Shown here piece by piece: positions 47,412-49,871 of a DNA stretch of 49,871 nucleotides (position 1 is the stretch's first letter; each line of letters opens with the position of its first letter). Origin of the DNA: an uncultured Alphaproteobacteria bacterium (lineage in GTDB: Bacteria; Pseudomonadota; Alphaproteobacteria; Rhodobacterales; Rhodobacteraceae). A program made the position numbers and the translations under genes. The notes beneath the pieces are model-generated. The model was not told the origin of the DNA. It saw nothing but the letters and a program-made list of their open reading frames with translations, and ran no database searches. Where the stretch lies: positions 1 through 49,871 of the forward strand of contig CACKFK010000012.1 in assembly GCA_902599445.1 (NCBI GenBank), read 5' to 3'.

Positions 47412-48062
47412 TTAGCGGGTATTTTCTGTGAGTCGCTTTTGAACATATTTTTTTGTGGCTTCTAACATCTGTTCCATTCCTGGATCAAAGAAATGGTTGG
47501 CATTCTCGATAACTTGGTGGGTAATTACAATACCTTTTTGTTGTTGCAACTTATTTACTAGGTCAGTTACCTTCTGTGAAGGAACAACTCGATCATTTGA
47601 ACCATTTATAATTAAGCCTGAAGATGGACATGGTGCCAAGAATGAAAAATCATAAGTATTTGCTGGTGGAGAAATGGCAACAAACCCAGTCACTTCAGGT
47701 CGGCGCATCAAGATTTGCATACCAATCCATGATCCAAAAGAAAAACCCACTACCCAGCAGGCTCTTGCATTTGATACATGGGATTGTAAAAAATCTAGTG
47801 CAGAGGTTGCATCAGCTAACTCTCCGACACCTTGGTCAAAAGTGCCCTCACTCTTGCCCACTCCCCTAAAATTAAACCTCAAGCAAGAAAATCCCATATT
47901 GAAAAAGCAATAATGCAAATTATAAACAACTTTGTTATTCATAGTGCCACTATATTCAGGGTGTGGGTGTAAAATAATTGCAATGGGTGAGTCAGGAGAT
48001 CTTTGGGGGTGAAAACGTCCTTCAAGACGACCATCAGGTCCTGGGAAGATTACTTCGGGCAT
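47412..48062 (-). CDS. Alpha/beta hydrolase (conserved beside iscR-suf)
   Basis: A 216-residue serine hydrolase. HPHPEYSGTMNNKVV near residue 32 is typical of the COG2945-like branch. The nucleophile elbow reads GFSFGSWIG (Ser near residue 107), a GXSXG site, the acid is likely in NGSNDRVVP near 158, and the histidine in NANHFFDPG near 193. The ATG at 48062 follows GGAG closely, so I prefer it to a GTG two codons upstream. In alphaproteobacteria this gene often sits next to the suf cluster, but its substrate is unknown. It diverges from iscR with a regulated 141-base gap. Confidence 0.88.
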   Translation of the reverse strand: MPEVIFPGPDGRLEGRFHPQRSPDSPIAIILHPHPEYSGTMNNKVVYNLHYCFFNMGFSCLRFNFRGVGKSEGTFDQGVGELADATSALDFLQSHVSNARACWVVGFSFGSWIGMQILMRRPEVTGFVAISPPANTYDFSFLAPCPSSGLIINGSNDRVVPSQKVTDLVNKLQQQKGIVITHQVIENANHFFDPGMEQMLEATKKYVQKRLTENTR

Positions 48063-48089
48063 TTGCACTCCATATTAATTTCTAACTTC

Positions 48090-48118
48090 TTGACCATCTT
48101 AAACCAGTATTCTAGAAT
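48090..48118 (+). promoter_or_regulatory. Sigma-70-type promoter of iscR-suf
   Basis: TTGACC (48090-48095) and TAGAAT (48113-48118) are separated by exactly 17 bases, each differing from consensus at one position. Transcription would start near 48125 and give an iscR leader of about 80 bases. Confidence 0.7.
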
Positions 48119-48127
48119 GATTCTAAA
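48111..48127. promoter_or_regulatory. Iron control element (Irr box) over the iscR-suf -10
   Basis: TCTAGAATGATTCTAAA matches the alphaproteobacterial iron control element TTTAGAA-N3-TTCTAAA at all but one fixed position (C for T at the second base). The inner part TAGAA-TGA-TTCTA is a perfect inverted repeat. It covers the -10 box of the iscR promoter, so Irr bound under iron limitation would be expected to block RNA polymerase. Irr itself is not in the window. Confidence 0.72.
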
Positions 48128-48143
48128 GTATATATATAGTAAT

Positions 48144-48157
48144 CTGAATATATTCAG
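48144..48157. promoter_or_regulatory. 14-bp perfect palindrome in the iscR leader
   Basis: CTGAATATATTCAG is self-complementary over 14 bases, lies about 20 bases downstream of the predicted start site and 47 bases before the iscR ATG. A dimeric regulator such as IscR itself could bind here. I do not recognise it as a published consensus. Confidence 0.45.
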
Positions 48158-48203
48158 TAACGTGTTTAATATGTTTTAGTCAACTATTTAGGTGAAGGAA
48201 ATT

Positions 48204-48659
48204 ATGAAGTTGAACACCCAAGGGCGTTACGCTCTTATAGCATTGGTTGATTTGTCGAATAGGAGTAACGAAAAGAGGGTCAGTCTTTCAGAAATTTCAG
48301 AGAGACAAAATATTTCTCTGCCCTATCTTGAACAACTTTTTGTTAAATTGAGAAGGGCTGGTGTAGTGAAATCATTTAGAGGTGCTACGGGTGGTTATGT
48401 AATATCTAAATCAGCTGAAACGCTAAGAATAACAGAGATTTTGAAAGCAGTTGATCAAGATTTAGATTTAGCTGCAGAGAGAAAAAAAGAAGTTGAAAAA
48501 GTTGAAACTAAGGAAGAGGTGTTGGCAGGTAAAATGTGGGAACAATTGTCGGCCAGTATGTATGTTTTTTTACATCAGGTGCGTTTGTCTGATATAGCAA
48601 ACGACCAGCTCAATCCATGCCCTGCTGTTCCAAATTTTGTATCTGTGTCGGACAATTAG
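48204..48659 (+). CDS. iscR: Rrf2-family iron-sulfur regulator IscR (single-cysteine type)
   Basis: A 151-residue winged-helix regulator. The DNA-binding half includes TQGRYALIALVDL near residue 5, ISLPYLEQLFVKLRRAGVV near 37 and RGATGGYVIS near 59. The three clustered cysteines of enterobacterial IscR are absent; the only cysteine is Cys139 in NPCPAVPN. Rhodobacter sphaeroides IscR is a known precedent for iron-sulfur binding with an unusual ligand set and one cysteine. The ATG at 48204 has AAGGA upstream; a GTG at 48192 would add four residues. It heads the suf operon and probably represses it when clusters are sufficient. Confidence 0.93.
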   Translation: MKLNTQGRYALIALVDLSNRSNEKRVSLSEISERQNISLPYLEQLFVKLRRAGVVKSFRGATGGYVISKSAETLRITEILKAVDQDLDLAAERKKEVEKVETKEEVLAGKMWEQLSASMYVFLHQVRLSDIANDQLNPCPAVPNFVSVSDN

Positions 48660-48664
48660 CATAC

Positions 48665-49711
48665 ATGAAACGGGTTTATTTAGATTGGAATGCATCAGAA
48701 CCTTTATCGGAAAAGGCCTATAGTGCAATCATACGTTCTCTGCAGCAACATGGGAATCCGTCATCAATTCATTTTGAAGGTCGAGAGGCAAGAAATGCTT
48801 TGGAGAAAGCGAGAGACAGAATAGCTGAAATTGTCGGAATACCTTCTCGCCATTCAATTGTTTTCACTTCTGGAGCAACAGAAGCGGCTTCGATGATACT
48901 TCATTCCCACCCCTTTAAATGTGCCCTGATAGAGCATGATTGTGTGAAAGTTTGGGCAGAACACTATTTAGACGTGAGTGAATCCGGGTTGGTTGCAGTA
49001 AATGATCCTGGAAGTTCAAGCTTGCAAATGGCTAATTCAGAAACTGGAATAATTCAGGATGTGCCAGATGGAATATTACTTACAGATGCTGTTCAAGCAT
49101 TTGGAAAAATATGTATTGATTTTTCCAATATTTGTTATGAATTTGCGGTAATATCTTCTCACAAGATTGGTGGGCCAAAAGGCGTTGGAGCATTGCTTGT
49201 TCAGGACACTTCATCCATAGAACCCTTGATCAAAGGGGGAGGTCAAGAATCTGGTTTGAGGTCTGGTACAGAGAATTTAGCAAATGTTTTAGGTTTCACA
49301 GCTGCAGTTGAAGATAGATTAGTTGCAATAAAATCTGGGATACAGGTTGAGATCGAGAAAAAACGTGATTATTTAGAACGTATGATCAAGGAGGTAAATC
49401 CTGAAACTATTATAGTGGGTGAAGCTGTCAATAGATTGCCAAATACTAGTTATTTCATCACTCGTGGGTGGAAAGGAGATCTCCAAGTTGCAGGTCTAGA
49501 TTTAGAAGGTTTCTCGGTGTCTTCTGGGATGGCCTGTTCTAATGGGAAAAAAGATAAAGGTAGGGGTCTTGAATCCATGGGTTACTCAAAAGAATTAAGT
49601 GATTGTGGTATCAGAGTCTCGATTGGGTTTAGTACAATAAATGAAGATTTAGAGAGATTTATAGAAGTATGGTCTTCGCAATTAAAAGAATGGCAAAGGA
49701 AGGCAGCATGA
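48665..49711 (+). CDS. Cysteine desulfurase (NifS/IscS-like, suf operon)
   Basis: A 348-residue PLP enzyme that takes sulfur from cysteine for iron-sulfur clusters. It begins MKRVYLDWNASEP; the open frame extends 16 codons upstream, but those codons overlap the end of iscR and are not needed. The PLP lysine is Lys167 in SSHKIGGPKGVG, and the sulfur-accepting cysteine is Cys291 in SSGMACSNGKKDKG. FTSGATEAA near residue 67 and LRSGTENL near 199 are standard. It starts 5 bases after the iscR stop, with sufB 33 bases downstream. Confidence 0.93.
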   Translation: MKRVYLDWNASEPLSEKAYSAIIRSLQQHGNPSSIHFEGREARNALEKARDRIAEIVGIPSRHSIVFTSGATEAASMILHSHPFKCALIEHDCVKVWAEHYLDVSESGLVAVNDPGSSSLQMANSETGIIQDVPDGILLTDAVQAFGKICIDFSNICYEFAVISSHKIGGPKGVGALLVQDTSSIEPLIKGGGQESGLRSGTENLANVLGFTAAVEDRLVAIKSGIQVEIEKKRDYLERMIKEVNPETIIVGEAVNRLPNTSYFITRGWKGDLQVAGLDLEGFSVSSGMACSNGKKDKGRGLESMGYSKELSDCGIRVSIGFSTINEDLERFIEVWSSQLKEWQRKAA

Positions 49712-49744
49712 AGAATTTTGTATTGATTTTAAGAAAGAGTAGTT

Positions 49745-49871
49745 ATGCAAGAAAATAATTTAGATGTTAAAGAGGGTATTGACCAAGATACGGTAGATTC
49801 TGTCAAAGCCTTAGGCAAAAAATACAAATATGGGTTTAGTACTAAAGTTGATATGGATTATGCCCCAAAAG
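49745..49871 (+). CDS. sufB: Fe-S cluster assembly protein SufB (5' end only)
   Basis: The first 42 codons are present and the gene runs off the right edge. The segment DTVDSVKALGKKYKYGF near residue 15 is the characteristic N-terminus of SufB, the scaffold subunit of the SufBCD complex. Its place after iscR and a cysteine desulfurase is the normal alphaproteobacterial suf order. The cluster-binding cysteines lie outside the window. Confidence 0.9.
   Translation, partial: MQENNLDVKEGIDQDTVDSVKALGKKYKYGFSTKVDMDYAPK

Noticed and set aside
1-49871. tRNA, rRNA, CRISPR, insertion sequence or prophage
   Set aside because: Intergenic gaps are short; no cloverleaf, regular repeat array, transposase or phage gene was seen on reading both strands.

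Overview
The window reads as chromosomal housekeeping DNA from an AT-rich, compact, probably free-living marine alphaproteobacterium. The evidence is gene order typical of the class (recA-alaS-icd, rplM-rpsI upstream of argC, argC-ccmE-ccmF-ccmH, hydrolase/iscR/cysteine desulfurase/sufB), a single-cysteine IscR as in Rhodobacter, GAAC-N7-GAAC LexA boxes, an Irr-type iron control element and a TAXI-type TRAP transporter. Genes are tightly packed, often with overlapping stop/start codons. I see no transposase, phage gene, CRISPR array, rRNA or tRNA. The exact clade (for example SAR116-like or another pelagic alphaproteobacterium) cannot be fixed from this sequence.

Layout. 1-1077 (minus): end of a corrinoid-dependent one-carbon cluster (a methyltetrahydrofolate:corrinoid methyltransferase and the first codons of a ferredoxin/ASKHA corrinoid activator). 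1362-5869: ppx/gppA, rlmE, a truncated guaB remnant, rsmB and recA. 5967-13241: alaS, icd, a TrmJ-like methyltransferase, ctaA, an enoyl-CoA hydratase family gene and a PaaI-type thioesterase. 13371-20020: rplM-rpsI, then a block with a TAXI TRAP transporter coupled to nadC, an unknown membrane-anchored protein and an acyltransferase. 20065-27404: argC, ccmEFH, glnE and a small unknown gene. 27396-35138: M20 dipeptidase, yaaA and mnmA (minus), then ligA and recG (plus). 35205-41425: a tiny LexA-box-associated ORF, then on the minus strand a NifU-like scaffold gene, gluQ, trmFO, gyrA and ssb. 41586-46123: uvrA, coaD and two tandem cyclophilins. 46137-48062 (minus): tyrS and a hydrolase. 48204-end: iscR, cysteine desulfurase and the start of sufB.

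Most notable observations. (1) A perfect GAAC-N7-GAAC LexA-type box, the same as in the recA promoter, lies 13 bases upstream of an unannotated 36-codon ORF (35205-35315). The ORF encodes a basic N-terminus and one membrane segment, a layout like the SOS-induced division inhibitor SidA of Caulobacter. (2) guaB is reduced to about 44 recognisable N-terminal codons whose reading frame overlaps the start of rsmB, so a deletion has removed the rest. (3) The iscR/suf promoter has good -35 and -10 boxes with a near-perfect Irr iron control element over the -10, plus a separate 14-bp perfect palindrome. (4) A TAXI TRAP transporter overlaps nadC, suggesting uptake of a pyridine carboxylate for NAD synthesis. 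(5) A 363-base AT-rich gap before that transporter holds complementary segments in pseudoknot order.
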